Assembly: GCF_024834065.1 (NCBI RefSeq) | Contig: NZ_JANUYA010000006.1 | Location: forward strand, 1-44,539 | From: Mycoplasma sp. CSL7475-4 | GTDB taxonomy: Bacteria; Bacillota_I; Bacilli_A; Mycoplasmatales; Metamycoplasmataceae | Direction: 5' to 3' | Length of the DNA: 44,539 bases | In this document: in pieces, positions 1-11,559 of the stretch | Numbering within the stretch: position 1 is the stretch's first letter | Layout of the letters: each line of letters begins with the position of its first letter | Made by a program: the position numbers and the translations under genes | The notes under the pieces: generated by a model | What the model was told of the DNA's origin: nothing | The model's database searches: none | The model's input: only the letters and a program-made list of their open reading frames with translations

Positions 1-86
<86 letters not shown>

Positions 87-190
87 GACTTCGTCATGTT
101 TATATATCTAGTTTTCAAAGAACGATTTGCATTGTTAAGAACAATTGCTATATAATGTTAGCACATTTTTTAATTTAGAAAAAATATTTT
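87..190 (-). promoter_or_regulatory. rRNA leader and putative promoter
   Basis: On the minus strand the leader carries GTTCTTTGAAAAC (111–123), a sequence commonly found just before 16S genes in Firmicutes and mollicutes. An imperfect palindrome lies at 129–148 (GCATTGTTaagAACAATTGC). A TATATA-like -10 sits around 150–160. The box and hairpin are seen directly; their roles in antitermination or pre-rRNA processing are inferred. Confidence 0.6.
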
Positions 191-866
191 TTAAAATTTT
201 TTTAGTGCTTGTTTTACGGACATATCTCACAATTGCCGTGATATAAATATACATTATTATTGATAAGATCAAAACATTTTTTTTATTTTTTTTAATCAGT
301 TATTTAAAAATAAAAAAATAGCAAAATATAATAAGGTACAAATTTTAATATTAATATTAATATAAGTATTAATTAGATCATAATTTTTGGTTGATTAAAA
401 CTGTATTTACCTTTTGAAAGCAACTAAAATTAGCATGTTGTTTAATAGATTTTTATGCCTTCATTCCAAAATAAATTACATATTGGCGATAAAAGCCAAA
501 TTTTTTTTATTTTTTTGTAGCGTTTTGGCAACTATTTTGCTCCCAATAAGCGAAATAAAAATAAAATATCAAATAAATTTAAGTCTGTTTTCGATAAATA
601 ATTTGTTTATTTAGAAAAAATAAAACGTTAATTTAGGAAAACGGAGCAATAAAATCAAAAATAATTATTTAAGAGTAAAAAAACGCCTATATATGATTTT
701 TTATTTGTTTTGCTACATTCGCATAAATAAAATGGTATATGTAGCAAAAACTAATGTTTTTATTTTAGAATTTACTAATTGCCGTTAAATATAGGCCTAA
801 AAAATTAATACGTATTATGTATAAAAAAAATTTTTGCAAAAAACTAAAATTCACAATCAAATTTAC
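191..866. other. A+T-rich intergenic region with nested inverted repeats
   Basis: No credible gene is visible; the only sizeable reading frame (414–614) starts with TTG, lacks a ribosome-binding site and has low-complexity composition. The region does contain two nested inverted repeats: GCCTATAT (685–692) with ATATAGGC (789–796), enclosing TTTTGCTACAT (708–718) with ATGTAGCAAAA (739–749). They could fold into one extended structure upstream of the alcohol dehydrogenase gene. Confidence 0.5.
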
Positions 867-872
867 TATAAT
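867..872 (+). promoter_or_regulatory. -10 box of adh promoter
   Basis: TATAAT lies 50 bp before the adh start; no convincing -35 is seen. A small palindrome GATAATTTTTTATC (879–892) lies at or just after the expected transcription start. Confidence 0.5.
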
Positions 873-921
873 AAATTCGATAATTTTTTATCAATCTTTA
901 CATTAGGAGAATACAGATACT

Positions 922-1974
922 ATGAAAATGAAAGCATTAGTTTACCATGGCGACCACAATATCTCGCTAGAAATGGTAGATAAACCAGTTATTCAAAAAC
1001 CAACCGACGCAATTGTTAAAGTAACAAAAACAACAATTTGTGGAACTGACTTAGGTATTTATAAAGGAAAAAACCCAGAAGTTGCTTCAGGGAGAATCCT
1101 AGGACACGAAGGAATCGGTATTGTTGAATCGGTTGGTGAAGCCGTTTCAAACATCAAAGTTGGAGACAAAGTCTTAATTTCATGTGTTACACCATGTGGA
1201 AAATGTGACAACTGTAGAAAACAACTATACTCACACTGTCGTGAAGACGAAGGTGGATGAAAATTCGGTTACATGATTGACGGTACACAAGCCGAATTCG
1301 TGAGAGTTCCTTTCGCTGATAACAGTTTATACAAATATCCAGAGACAATTTCAGATGAAGTAGCAGTTATGTTATCAGATGCATTACCAACAGGACACGA
1401 AATCGGTGTTAAATATGGTAATGTAAAACCAGGTGATTCAATCGCTATTGTTGGTGCTGGACCTGTTGGAATGGGAGTTTTATTAACTTCACAACTATAC
1501 TCACCAGCAAACATTATAGTAATTGACTTTGACGAAAACAGACTAAAATTAGCTAAAGAATTAGGAGCAACCCACACTATTGTTCCATCAGATAATCTAT
1601 TAGCCGATGTTCAAAAAATCGTTGGTGCTGACGGAGTTGATGTAGCCATCGAAGCTGTTGGTATGCCTCAAACATGAGACACATGTCAAAAAATCGTTAA
1701 AGCCGGTGGTCACATCGCTGTTGTTGGAGTACACGGTAAAAAAGTAGATTTTGACGTTCAAAATCTATGAATCAAAAACCTAACCATCACAACTGGATTA
1801 GTTAACACCAATACTACACCATTATTAATCAATGGAGTTTCAACCGGAAAATTACCTGTTTCAAAACTTATTACTCACAAATTTAATTTAAGTGATATGA
1901 TGGAAGCCTACAATACTTTCTTAAACGCAGCCGATACTAAAGCAATGAAATTGCTTATCGATGCTGAAAAATAA
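922..1974 (+). CDS. adh: zinc-dependent alcohol dehydrogenase
   Basis: A 350-residue medium-chain dehydrogenase/reductase that interconverts alcohols and aldehydes/ketones with NAD(P)H in the cytoplasm. Catalytic-zinc ligands are visible as CGTD near residue 40 and GHEGIG near 62. The structural-zinc loop follows as CGKCDNCRKQLYSHC, and the nucleotide-binding VGAGPVGMG near residue 175. Three in-frame TGA codons fall at expected tryptophans, so the gene is intact. An AGGAGA ribosome site precedes ATG 922; ATG 928 is an alternative start. It stands alone, with a terminator right behind it and a HAD gene converging from the other side. Related enzymes occur in M. agalactiae/M. bovis-type species; the natural substrate cannot be told from sequence. 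Confidence 0.95.
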
Positions 1975-1987
1975 TTAATATATAAAA

Positions 1988-2016
1988 ACATAAAGCTCTT
2001 GGCTTTATGTTTTTTA
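1988..2016. terminator. bidirectional terminator between adh and HAD gene
   Basis: Perfect 9-bp stem ACATAAAGC/GCTTTATGT with a 5-nt loop. Plus-strand reading is followed by a T-run, and minus-strand reading ends in a T-rich tract as well. It separates two convergent genes. Confidence 0.85.
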
Positions 2017-2835
2017 TATCAATTCCGTGATTGTCGTGGCGATGGCATTAGTGTCATTAGCGCCAATTATTTTTTTAGCAGCACTTTTAGCCTCGAATGT
2101 ACCATTGCCCATGGCAATTCCTAAACCGGCGTTTTTTAGCATTTCAACATCGTTGCCCGAGTCACCAAAAGTAACAATGTTAGCAATATCTATTTTGGCA
2201 AGCTCAGCCACTTGTTTTAACCCACTTCATTTATTGTTATTTAGACCATTAATATCAATATAAACCTCATTAGTATATTTAACTTCATAATTAGCACCAA
2301 TTAGACTTTGATATTTTTCATAAACTTGATAAATTTCTGTTTTATCACCACGTAAAGCAATTTGAATTATATTGTCTTTGTTTTGTTTGGCAAAATTTTG
2401 CGTTTGCTCAAGTGTGGCCAAATTCAAAACTTTTGCTAGGTCCATTCTGTTTTGTTTGTCGACTCATTTGGCACTCGATAAATTATTAATGTATCATAAT
2501 GAATTTGTTGGTGTATCTACTCGCAATAAAAAGTCGCTATCTTTTGTTGTTTGTAAAGCAAGATCGAAAGCATCCAAATTAACTTTAGCAAAAATTCTTA
2601 CTTGCCCTGTTTTAACTTCATACAGAATTGAGCCGTTTGAGCCTAAAATGTATTCAAAAAGATTGATTTTATCGCCCAAAGCTTGAATAATATTATTAAG
2701 TGCTCTCCCGGTGCTTATAACATTGTAATGACCGCTTTTTTGAACTTTTGCTAGGGCTTCAGGAGTGTCTGCATGCATCGAATTATCTTTAACAAACAAA
2801 GTCCCATCTAGATCGTAAGCAAATATTTTTTTCAT
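2014..2835 (-). CDS. Cof-type HAD-IIB family hydrolase
   Basis: A 273-residue haloacid-dehalogenase phosphatase of the Cof/YidA type, which hydrolyses phosphate from small metabolites such as sugar phosphates or flavin nucleotides. HAD motif I is DLDGTL at residues 8–13 (nucleophile Asp8), motif II is ISTGRA near 40, and motif IV is GDSGNDVEM near residue 224, with the C2 cap domain in between. TGA codons at three places read as Trp. The start ATG 2835 has AGGAG just upstream. The gene is monocistronic. Substrate specificity in this family is broad and not predictable here. Confidence 0.93.
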
Positions 2836-3079
2836 AAATCTCCTTAATTATCATAATTTTAACAAACTTACCAGCTCTTAAAATAATTACAGACAAATAA
2901 TATAAAAATTACCACAAAAGCATTACCTAAAGAAATATTACTAGCTTAGCGAACTAGTTTTTAACCAATATAATATGAATAAAACATTGACAATCATTAT
3001 TCAAATTGTATTTTTTAGATATGTTTTGTGATTGCTTCTGTTCAAACGCTCCCTTTTTAGTGGGAAAAACATAAAACAA
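2836..3079. other. intergenic spacer
   Basis: No reading frame or RNA is recognisable. It is A+T-rich and lies between the HAD gene start and the terminator of the surface-protein gene. Confidence 0.5.
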
Positions 3080-3113
3080 AACAAAAAACGCCAGCCATTT
3101 TAGCGGTTGGTGT
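3080..3113 (-). terminator. terminator of first surface-protein gene
   Basis: Minus-strand hairpin ACACCAACC/GGCTGGCGT (9 pairs with two G-U, 3088–3113) followed by TTTTTGTTTT. It stands a few bases after the stop codon of the 3127–7119 gene. Confidence 0.85.
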
Positions 3114-3126
3114 TTTTTGTTAATAA

Positions 3127-6100
3127 TTATTGTTCTTTGAGAATTTTTCTAGATGAAATAATGGTTAATAAAATTAGTGAAGAAATAATTACAATAGCTA
3201 AAATTGAAATAATAGCAATATTATTACTATTGTTTATAGATTGTTTTTTATCTGTATTAGATGGTGCTGGAGTTGTTTTTTCTTCATTGGGACTTTGTTT
3301 TAATTTAGCTAATTCATCACGTAATTTTTGGTTTTGTTTTTCTAATTCTTCTAATTTTTCTAAATTAGCATTATGTTGTTGTTTAGCCGCCTCAATTGCC
3401 GCTTGATTAGCTTTAATTAATTCTTGGGCGTTAGTTAAATCAGTATTTTTTGTATTTAGCTCTTGAGTGATGTGTTTTATTTTGTCTAATAATGCGTTAA
3501 CAAAGTCAATATTTGCAAGTGCATATTTTTCAAAAGTTGAATTTTGGAAATAATGAGAATCTGGACTATATGAGTGATCATCAATGAATTTTTGTAAAAG
3601 ATTGGCCTCTTCTTTATTTAAATGAGGTACAACGCTTAATAGTGACGCTGCAACAATATTCATTCTTTTGAGTTCGGCTTCTAAATTATAGTAAGCAGGA
3701 TACAAGTCAAGTAAACCTAGCTTGCTTGGTTCTTTAGCGATTTCATTTTTTAAACGATCATATTCTTGGCTAAAGTAGGACCCAATACTTTCGATAACAT
3801 CGCCATAATTTAACTTAAATGAGTTGAATTCTGAATTATTGATTGCGTTAATATTTTGTAATGCATCATCATAAAGGGTTTGTAAATTAGAAATTCTCTC
3901 GTTCAATTGGTGTCATAATTCTTCGTATGGGTTTGCATCAGGTTGGTCACTAATTTTAGTCAAAATACTGATTAAGTCCGTATTGTGAGCATTAGTTTTA
4001 TTGGCTGCTTTTAATTCGTCTTTAATATCTGTAGGAAGAGTGTTTAGTTTGTTAATGATCAATGTTTCAACTTTATTTGATTCATCAAACTTTTGAATCT
4101 CACTTTCTAATGCTGCAATCGGTTTAATTAATGTGAAAAGAGAATCAAGGTCATTTTTTTCATTTATGCTATCTTTGTGTTCATTAATTTTGTTAATTAG
4201 AGCTTGTTTTGTGTTTTTTAAATCATCTGTATTTCACTCATCGGTAGTTGGTAAAATAGCAATATTTTCGTCGATTCTAGTTAGGTATGAATCTAACTCT
4301 TGATTGAGAATTCGTTTTAAAGTATCAACATTAATGGTATTTGTTGATTCAACTTGTGATTCTGGATCTAATAATTTGATAACAAAATCAATTGTATCGA
4401 TTTCATTAAGTAATTGTTTGTTGGTTAACAGTGAGTTCAATTTTGAGTCAGTCAATTGACCTTCGTATTGATTAATGAATAGGTCAAAAATCGCTTTTTT
4501 TGAACTATCAACGTCACTTCCTGTGTATTTTTCACTAGCTTTAACTTCTCTAGCTTTCGATAAGGCCGCAATAAATTTAGGCAGATTTTTAGAAACATTA
4601 GCAAAATCTTCTAATTTTATTTGAGATGTTTCATATAGACGATCATAGTATTGTTGAATTTTGGTATCACTATTTTTAATTTCAACATTATTAAGTTTCG
4701 AAAATAAATCTGGCATTATTAAATTATTCAATTCATCAGTAAAATTATCGTAAAGTTTATTGTTTCTAAGACTAATAATAAAATCTACAAATTTGCCTGA
4801 TAATTCATCATTACTATATAAATTAGTTAAATCAATAAATCAAGGTTCAAATTCATGATACTCTTCGAATGTTCTTATAGAATTGATTTTATCTTTCAAG
4901 TGTTTGTCAATTTTTTCAATAATCATTCAATATAAATTATCTTGACCTAATGTATTTTCTTTGTATTTATCTTGTTCGTCAGGTGTTAAACGATCATACT
5001 CACCTTTATTTATAAAACCGTTGTATTTAGATCTAACTTCTACATTAAACGGAAGATATAAATAATATAAAGAAGAGAATTTAGAATATCCCGGATAATT
5101 CTCTGGCCAGCCATAAATGTAAGTTGAATTATCAAGGTATGAATAAAAAATTTCCTTTCCGTAAGGGCTCAAATCATTCAAAGTTTTGATTTTATCAAGA
5201 ATGTGAACATCTTTTTCTCTATCCTCAGCGTCAGTAACAATAATGTTATCAAAAAGGGCTTGATATGAACCGTGATCTTGAATATACTTATTAATATTTT
5301 CAACAATTAAATTTTGGAAATAATTATTTGAAATATTTTCGATTGAAATTTCATGTGATTCATTCGTAATTTTATGAACTAATAAATTCGATCTTATAAT
5401 AAGATATATTATCTCTAATAAATGCTTGTATTTTTTTCAATTATCAATTGTATTTTGTCTAGTTTTAATATAAGTCTCATCATACCAGTCTACAACTTTT
5501 TTAATAAGTAATTTAAATGAATGATAGGTGTCATTGGCATTATCGTTTTCGTCTTTTTCAACTAGTAATGAATCAGATATATGCGCAGCAACATTAGTAT
5601 GGAAATTGACCGTGTTTCCTAAGTTATAAGTGTTAAAAAACTCTTTATTAACCACTAGTTCAGAATCCAAGTTATTAATAAAATTAATATATTGAGAGTA
5701 ATTTTTTAAAACAGTCTGTCTAAATTCACTATCTTTTCGTTTTTTAACCGGCATATCTGAATTATTATGTCTTAATAGATTTAAAATTACCGGCGCAGGT
5801 TCATATAGCGGTGTCAGATTTAGCCTACTATAAGGATTTGACGATTCATAAGAGTGTCATCCCGTAGCTAGAGCCAAAAAGTCAATAGGGGCTTCGTATT
5901 TTAAATATATATCGTGATTATAAGCATTTTGTTGATTTAAATAAAGATCATTTTCTTGAGTTAAGAGTAAACTAAAAAACAATGAAAATCAATTAGAGGA
6001 CATGCGAGTTATCGAATTAATATTATTATCTGCGTCAAATAAGTTCAAAATAAGATCATTATCATCTAAAGTTTTTTGAATGCTAGCGTTACTAGATGTG

Positions 6101-7119
6101 AACTTTCGTCTTGAAATATATTTAGTCAAAACATCAGCCCTGTCCGTAAAAATCGCTAGGTTTTTATATCTTTTAGTTGAATATTCACTTGTACTTAAAT
6201 TGTTCAAAACCTGACTTGCAGCTCACGCTTTTTTCTCATTTACTTCTTGTGAAGCGGGAAATGTTTGGATTTGCGCGCCGAAAAAGTTTGTTGCCAAATC
6301 CCGATAAATTTCTGTTAATTTTTCGCCTAGTTTACTTGTTGTTAAGTTCTCAATGGTAAATAAAGATTTAGGTAAAGAAAATAAGTAATAATTCGCGTTA
6401 TCTAAATATTCGGTAGAAATAATTTTGGGATTTGTCTCTCCATTTTCTTGAACTTTATAATTTTCGTTAATTAACTTTAGATATTCATTATATTTTGTGA
6501 CAAATTGTTTAAAAGCGTTTCTAAAATTTTCGTTTTCATAAAGATTTTTATATTGTTCAAGAATTTGTTCGTATAAAGGTGAGTTATTGTAATCATCATC
6601 AACAATACCGTTTTTGTTCATCAATTGATTGACGCTAGCTTCAATCAACTTGATTAAGTTATATCTAAAATCTAAAAACAATAAATTTTTTTGCTTTAGC
6701 TTATCAAAAGTGATTTCAGATAATTCCATATCACCTTGTCATGATTGTTGTAGAGTCGTATCGGTTGTGATATTATCAATAAATGTTTTAAAATTAATCT
6801 TAATAAAATTCGTAAATTCTTTACCCATAACTTTTTTGTATAAATCAAATCTTTTTGTGTTTTTAAACTCATTTATTTTTTGTAAACTAGAGTCACTTAA
6901 ACTTAAGTTAAGACCACTAGGATCTATGCCTGCTAATTCATCAATGTTATCATAGTAATGATTTTCAAAAAGACCCCCCGATGCAGTTGTTTTAGGTCCT
7001 AATTGAAAAGTTTGTGTTTCTTCTTTTGGAATAACATAGGTTTCTGAAATGGCAACCATTGGAGTTAATGTTGCAAACGAGCTAAGTATTGGAAATAATA
7101 ATATTTTTTTCTTTTTCAT
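3127..7119 (-). CDS. large membrane-anchored surface protein, copy 1
   Basis: A 1330-residue protein of unknown function. ATG 7119 is preceded by AAAGGGGG and starts a signal peptide (MKKKKILLFPILSSFATL...) with a likely cleavage after AIS; there is no lipobox cysteine. The long middle region is rich in Asn, Lys, Tyr and acidic residues. Near the C terminus a heptad-like coiled coil (EKLEELEKQNQKLRDELAKL) is followed by a Pro/Thr/Ser-rich linker and one hydrophobic helix (IAIISILAIVIISSLILL) with a short basic tail. That suggests an exported protein on a stalk anchored in the membrane. Many in-frame TGA codons read as Trp, and I found no true stop in the gaps I translated. Its tandem paralogue lies 4295 bp upstream. 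Adhesin, protease-associated or antigenic roles are guesses. Confidence 0.85.
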
Positions 7120-7144
7120 ATAGCCCCCTTTCTTAATCCGCAAG

Positions 7145-7150
7145 ATTATA
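7145..7150 (-). promoter_or_regulatory. -10 box of surface-protein gene, copy 1
   Basis: Minus-strand TGTATAAT, with the TATAAT hexamer at 7145–7150, 26 bp upstream of ATG 7119; a weak TTTGTA lies at -35 distance. Paralogue 2 has the same extended -10 at nearly the same distance. Confidence 0.65.
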
Positions 7151-7197
7151 CATTAAATTAAAAAATATACAAAATTATTAATTATAAAATATATCAC

Positions 7198-7262
7198 GTG
7201 AAATAAAAACAAAAGTTGTCATTTATCAAATTTAAGAAAAACGAAACTTTTGTTTTTTCACA
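7198..7262. repeat. imperfect inverted repeat, MITE-like
   Basis: The left arm reads GTGAAATAAAAACAAAAGTT and the right arm AACTTTTGTTTTTTCAC, inverted, about 26 bp apart, with a 3-nt bulge. The arm resembles the directly repeated 20-mer at 44419–44464 near the window end. It could be an insertion-sequence remnant or simply an A-rich regulatory hairpin. Confidence 0.4.
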
Positions 7263-7373
7263 TTGTTGACTGTTTTCTTTAAGATTTTTATTAATCAAAT
7301 TAAAATTAAAATAGCTCACAAGTTATTTTTTCAATTAGTATTAATTGCATTCTCTTTTCAGCGCGAAATGCCC

Positions 7374-7410
7374 AAAACAAAAAACACCAGGTATTTGCTA
7401 GTTGGTGTTT
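7374..7410 (-). terminator. terminator of second surface-protein gene
   Basis: Minus-strand stem AAACACCA/TGGTGTTT (7382–7389 with 7403–7410), then a T-rich tract. The position and part of the stem match the terminator of copy 1. Confidence 0.8.
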
Positions 7411-7421
7411 TTAGTAATGAT

Positions 7422-10400
7422 TTATTGTTTCTTTAGAATTTTTCTAGTTGAAATAATGCTTAATAAAATTAACGAAGAAACAATTACAATAGTTAAAAGT
7501 ATAATAATACCGATATTATCACTATTGTTTATAGATCGTTTTTTATGATTTTCAGATGGGGTTGGAGTTATTTTTTCTTCTTTTGGACTTTGTTTTAATT
7601 TAGCTAATTCGTCACGCAATTTTTGGTTTTGTTTTTCCAATTCTTCTAATCTGGCTAAATCAGCATTATGTTGTTGTTTAGCTGCTTCAATTGCCGCCTG
7701 ATTGGCTTTAATTAATTCTTGAGCGGTAGTTAAATTGGTATTTTTAGCATCTAATTCCTGGGTGATTTGTTTTATTTTGTCTAATAATGCGATGGTGAAG
7801 TCGACATTTGTAATTGCATATTTTTCAAAAGTTGAATCTCGGAAATAATGTGGATCCGGAATATATGAGTGATCATCAATGAATTTTTGTAAAAGTTTTG
7901 CTTGTTCTTCATTCAAATGAGGCACGACGGTTAATAATGATGCGGCAACAATGTTCATTCTTTTAAGTTCAGCTTCTAAATTATAGTAAGAAGGATACAA
8001 GTCAAGTAAACCGTACTTACTTGGTTCTTTCGCAATTTCATTTTTCAAACGATCGTATTCCTGAGTAAAGTAAGACTCAACACTTTCGATAACATCGCCA
8101 TAATTTAACTTAAATGAGTTGAATTCTGAATTATTGATTGCATTAATGTTATGTAATGCATCATTATAAAGAGTTTGTAAATTAGAAATTCTCTCGTTCA
8201 ATTGCTGCCATAAATCTTCGTACGGGTTTGAATCGGGCTTGTTATTAATTTTAGTCAAAATATTGATTAAGTCCATATTGTGTGCATTATTTTTGTTAGC
8301 CGCTTTTAATTCGTCTTTAATTTCTGCAGGGAAAGTGTTTAGCTTATTAATAATCAATGTCTCAACTTTATTTGATTCATCAAACTTTTGAATCTCACTT
8401 TCTAATGCTGTAATCGGTTTAATTAATGTGAAAAGAGAATCAAGGTCATTTTTTTCATTTATACTATCTTTGTGTTCATTAATTTTGTTAATTAGAGCTT
8501 GTTTTGTGTTTTTTAAATCATCTGTATTTCACTCATCGGTAGTTGGTAAAATAGCAATATTTTCGTCGATTCTAGTTAGGTATGAATCTAACTCTTGATT
8601 CAAAATTTCTTTTAAAGTATTAACGTTAATTGTGTTTGTTGATTCAACTTCAGAATTAGGTTCTAACAATTTGATAACAAAATCAATTGTATCAATTTCA
8701 TTAAGTAATTGTTTATTAGTTAATAATGAATTCAATTTTGAATCTGTTAGTTGATGCTCGTATTGATTAATAAACAAATCAAAAATTGCTTTTTTCGAAC
8801 TATCAACATCACTTCCTGTGTATTTTTCACTGGCTTTAACCTCTCTAGCTTTCGATAAGGCCGCAATGAATTTAGGTAAGTTTTTAGAAACATTAGCAAA
8901 ATCTTCTAATTTTATTTGAGAAGCTTCATATAAACGATCATAGTATTGCTGGATTTTCGTATCATTATCCTTAATTTTAACTGCTTTAAGTTTCGAATAC
9001 AAATCTGGCTTTAACAAATCATTTAGTTCATCGGTGAAATTATCATAAGGTACATTGTTTCTAAGACTAATAATAAAATCTACAAATTTGCCTGATAATT
9101 CATCATTACTATATAAATTAGTTAAGTCGTCAAATCAAGGTTTAAATTTGCGATATTGCTCGAATGTTGCTATAGACTGAATCTTATCCTTCAAATGTTT
9201 GTCCATTGTTTCGATAATCATCCAGTATGCATCATCTTGACCTAATGTATTTTGTATGTACTTGTTTTGTTCATCGGTTGTTAATAGATCATATTCACCT
9301 TTATTTAAAAAACCATTATATTTAGATTTAACTTGGGTGTTTAATGGAAAACTAAGTACAAACAAAGATGAGAATTTAGTAAGACCCGGATAATCTTCTG
9401 GTCAGCCATTAATGTTAGTTCCATTTTTTCAATATGAAGATCTAATATTATCTGTATAAGGGTTTAGATTATTTAAAATTTCGATTTTTTCAAGAATAGG
9501 AACTTTCTTTTCTCCGTCTTCATCTGCGTTAACTTCAATGTTATCAAAAAGTGCCTGATATGAACCATTATCTTGAATATATTTAGTAATATTTTCAACA
9601 ACTAGATTTTGAAAGTAATTATTAGACACATTTGTGATCGTAAGTGGGTTTGTTTCATTTGAAATTCTATCAACAACTAGATTTGATCTTAAAATTAAAT
9701 ATATCCGATTTAGTAAATTACTATATTTATTTCAGTTATCAAATGTATTTTGTCCAGTTTTAATGTAAGTTTCATCATATCAGTCTACAATTTTTTTGAT
9801 AAGACCTTTAAAAGCGTGGTAGGTATCGTTATCATTATCATTTTCATCTTTCACAACAAGTAATGAATTGTATATATCAACAGCATATGGTTTATAATAA
9901 GAGGATATACTACTTATATTTTTGTCAATAAAAACACTCCCTAAGTACACAGATGTTAAATCGACATTATTAATAAAATTAATATATTGAGAATAGTTTT
10001 TTAAAAAAATCTGTTTAAATTCATTGTCTTTTCGACTTATAACCGGCAGGTTTTCATTGTTATTACTCAATAAATCCAAAATTCACGACGGCGGTTGATA
10101 TAGCGGTCTCAAATTTGTTTTTTCATAAGTTTGCCATGGATGGTAAGTATGTCATCCACTCGCCAAAGCTAATAAGTCAACGGGGGCCTCATATTTCGAA
10201 TATATATCATAGTTATAGGCGTTACGTTGATTTAATTTAATATCATTTTCCTGAGTCAGTAATACTCTAAAAAGTGAGAAAAAACCTTGTGTGTAAGATC
10301 AAGTTAATGTACTAGTGAAATCAGTTGAATTGAATAAGTTGAAAACAAGTTCTCCACTATATAAAAAAATTTCAATAGTAGAAGATTTAATTTTTTCTCT

Positions 10401-11408
10401 GGAAATATAATTAGCTAAAACATCGATCCTATCTTCAAAAACTGCTAAACGTTTGGTTGCTTTAATTGTGTACCCGTTCGTCTCAAAATCATTTTTAACT
10501 TGTTCTGCCGCTCACGCTTTTTTCTCATTTACTTCCCGTGAAGTTGGAAATGTTTGGATTTGGGCGTCAAAAAAGTTTGTCGCTAAATCTTCATAAATTC
10601 CACTTAGTTTTTCACTCATTTTGTCTGTTGTTAAATTTTCAAGAGTAAACAGAGATGGAGGTAAAGAAAATAGGTAGTAATTTGCGTTTTGTAAATAATC
10701 AGTAGAAATGATTTTGGGATTTGGTTCTCCATTGACCGGTACTTTATAATTTTCATTAATCAATTTTAAATATTCATTATATTTTATGACAAATTTTTTA
10801 AAAGCGTCTCTAAAAGTCGAGTTTTTATAAAGTTTTTTGTATTGTTCAAGAATTTTTTCGAATAAGTCCGAGTTATTATATTCATCATCAACTACATTGT
10901 TTTTATTCAATAACTTATCAACACTGGCTTCAATTAATTTGATTAAGTTAGATCTAAAGTCATTAAGTAGTAAATTACTTGCATTCAATTTATCAAAGGT
11001 AAGATTAATTAGTTTATCTTCTCCTTGTCATGATTCTTGTAAGGCGGAATCGCCTGCAATACTATCAATAAAAGGCTTTAAGTCATATTTGATAAAATTA
11101 GTAAAATCTTTACCCATAACCTTTTTATACAATTCAAATCTTTTTGTATTTTTAAAATCTTTTACTTTTTGTAGATTAGATTCATTTAGACTTAGTTCAA
11201 GAACACTAGTATCTATGCCGGCTAATTCATCAATATTATCATAGTAATATTTTGAAAAAAGACTTTCAGGTGTATTTTCTTTAGGTGATAATTGATAAGG
11301 ATATTCTTGTTCTTTATCAGCTGTATGAACCTCCGAAATAGCAACTATTGGCGCAAATAATGCTAGCGAGCTAAAAGCTGGTATCAATAACATTTTTTTC
11401 TTAGACAT
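7422..11408 (-). CDS. large membrane-anchored surface protein, copy 2
   Basis: A 1328-residue paralogue of the 3127–7119 product. It has the same plan: a signal peptide (MSKKKMLLIPAFSSLALF...), a long Asn/Lys-rich ectodomain, a coiled coil (ADLARLEELEKQNQKLRDEL), a Pro-containing linker with KKRSINN, then a single hydrophobic helix and basic tail. There is no lipobox. ATG 11408 is preceded by GAAAGGAA. The N-terminal third and the middle differ clearly from copy 1, whereas parts of the C-terminal half are nearly identical at DNA level. TGA codons read as Trp throughout, and the 10080–10511 stretch that I translated is open. The function is unknown. The two genes have separate promoters and terminators, so they may be expressed independently. 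Confidence 0.85.
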
Positions 11409-11431
11409 CGAAATTCCTTTCTTTTTTTTTT

Positions 11432-11437
11432 ATTATA
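11432..11437 (-). promoter_or_regulatory. -10 box of surface-protein gene, copy 2
   Basis: Minus-strand TTGTATAAT with TATAAT at 11432–11437, 24 bp upstream of ATG 11408; no clear -35. Confidence 0.6.
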
Positions 11438-11559
11438 CAATATAATTCAATATAAAATTTCATAGATTTCTTGAATAATGTATGAAAAACCATATTTTCG
11501 TTTCATTGTTTAGATCGATATTTCTCATTCCATAGTAAATTAAAATAAAATTATAACTT

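Noticed and set aside
414-614. 66-residue plus-strand reading frame
   Set aside because: It begins with TTG, has no ribosome site, is dominated by Phe/Leu/Ile/Lys from A+T-rich DNA and resembles nothing known.
2027-2686. Plus-strand frames opposite the HAD gene
   Set aside because: The minus strand carries all HAD motifs in one frame; the opposite frames lack starts with ribosome sites and any family resemblance.
3127-7119. Reading the surface gene as a string of broken pseudogene fragments
   Set aside because: All apparent breaks I inspected are TGA codons in a single constant frame, which encode Trp in mycoplasmas.
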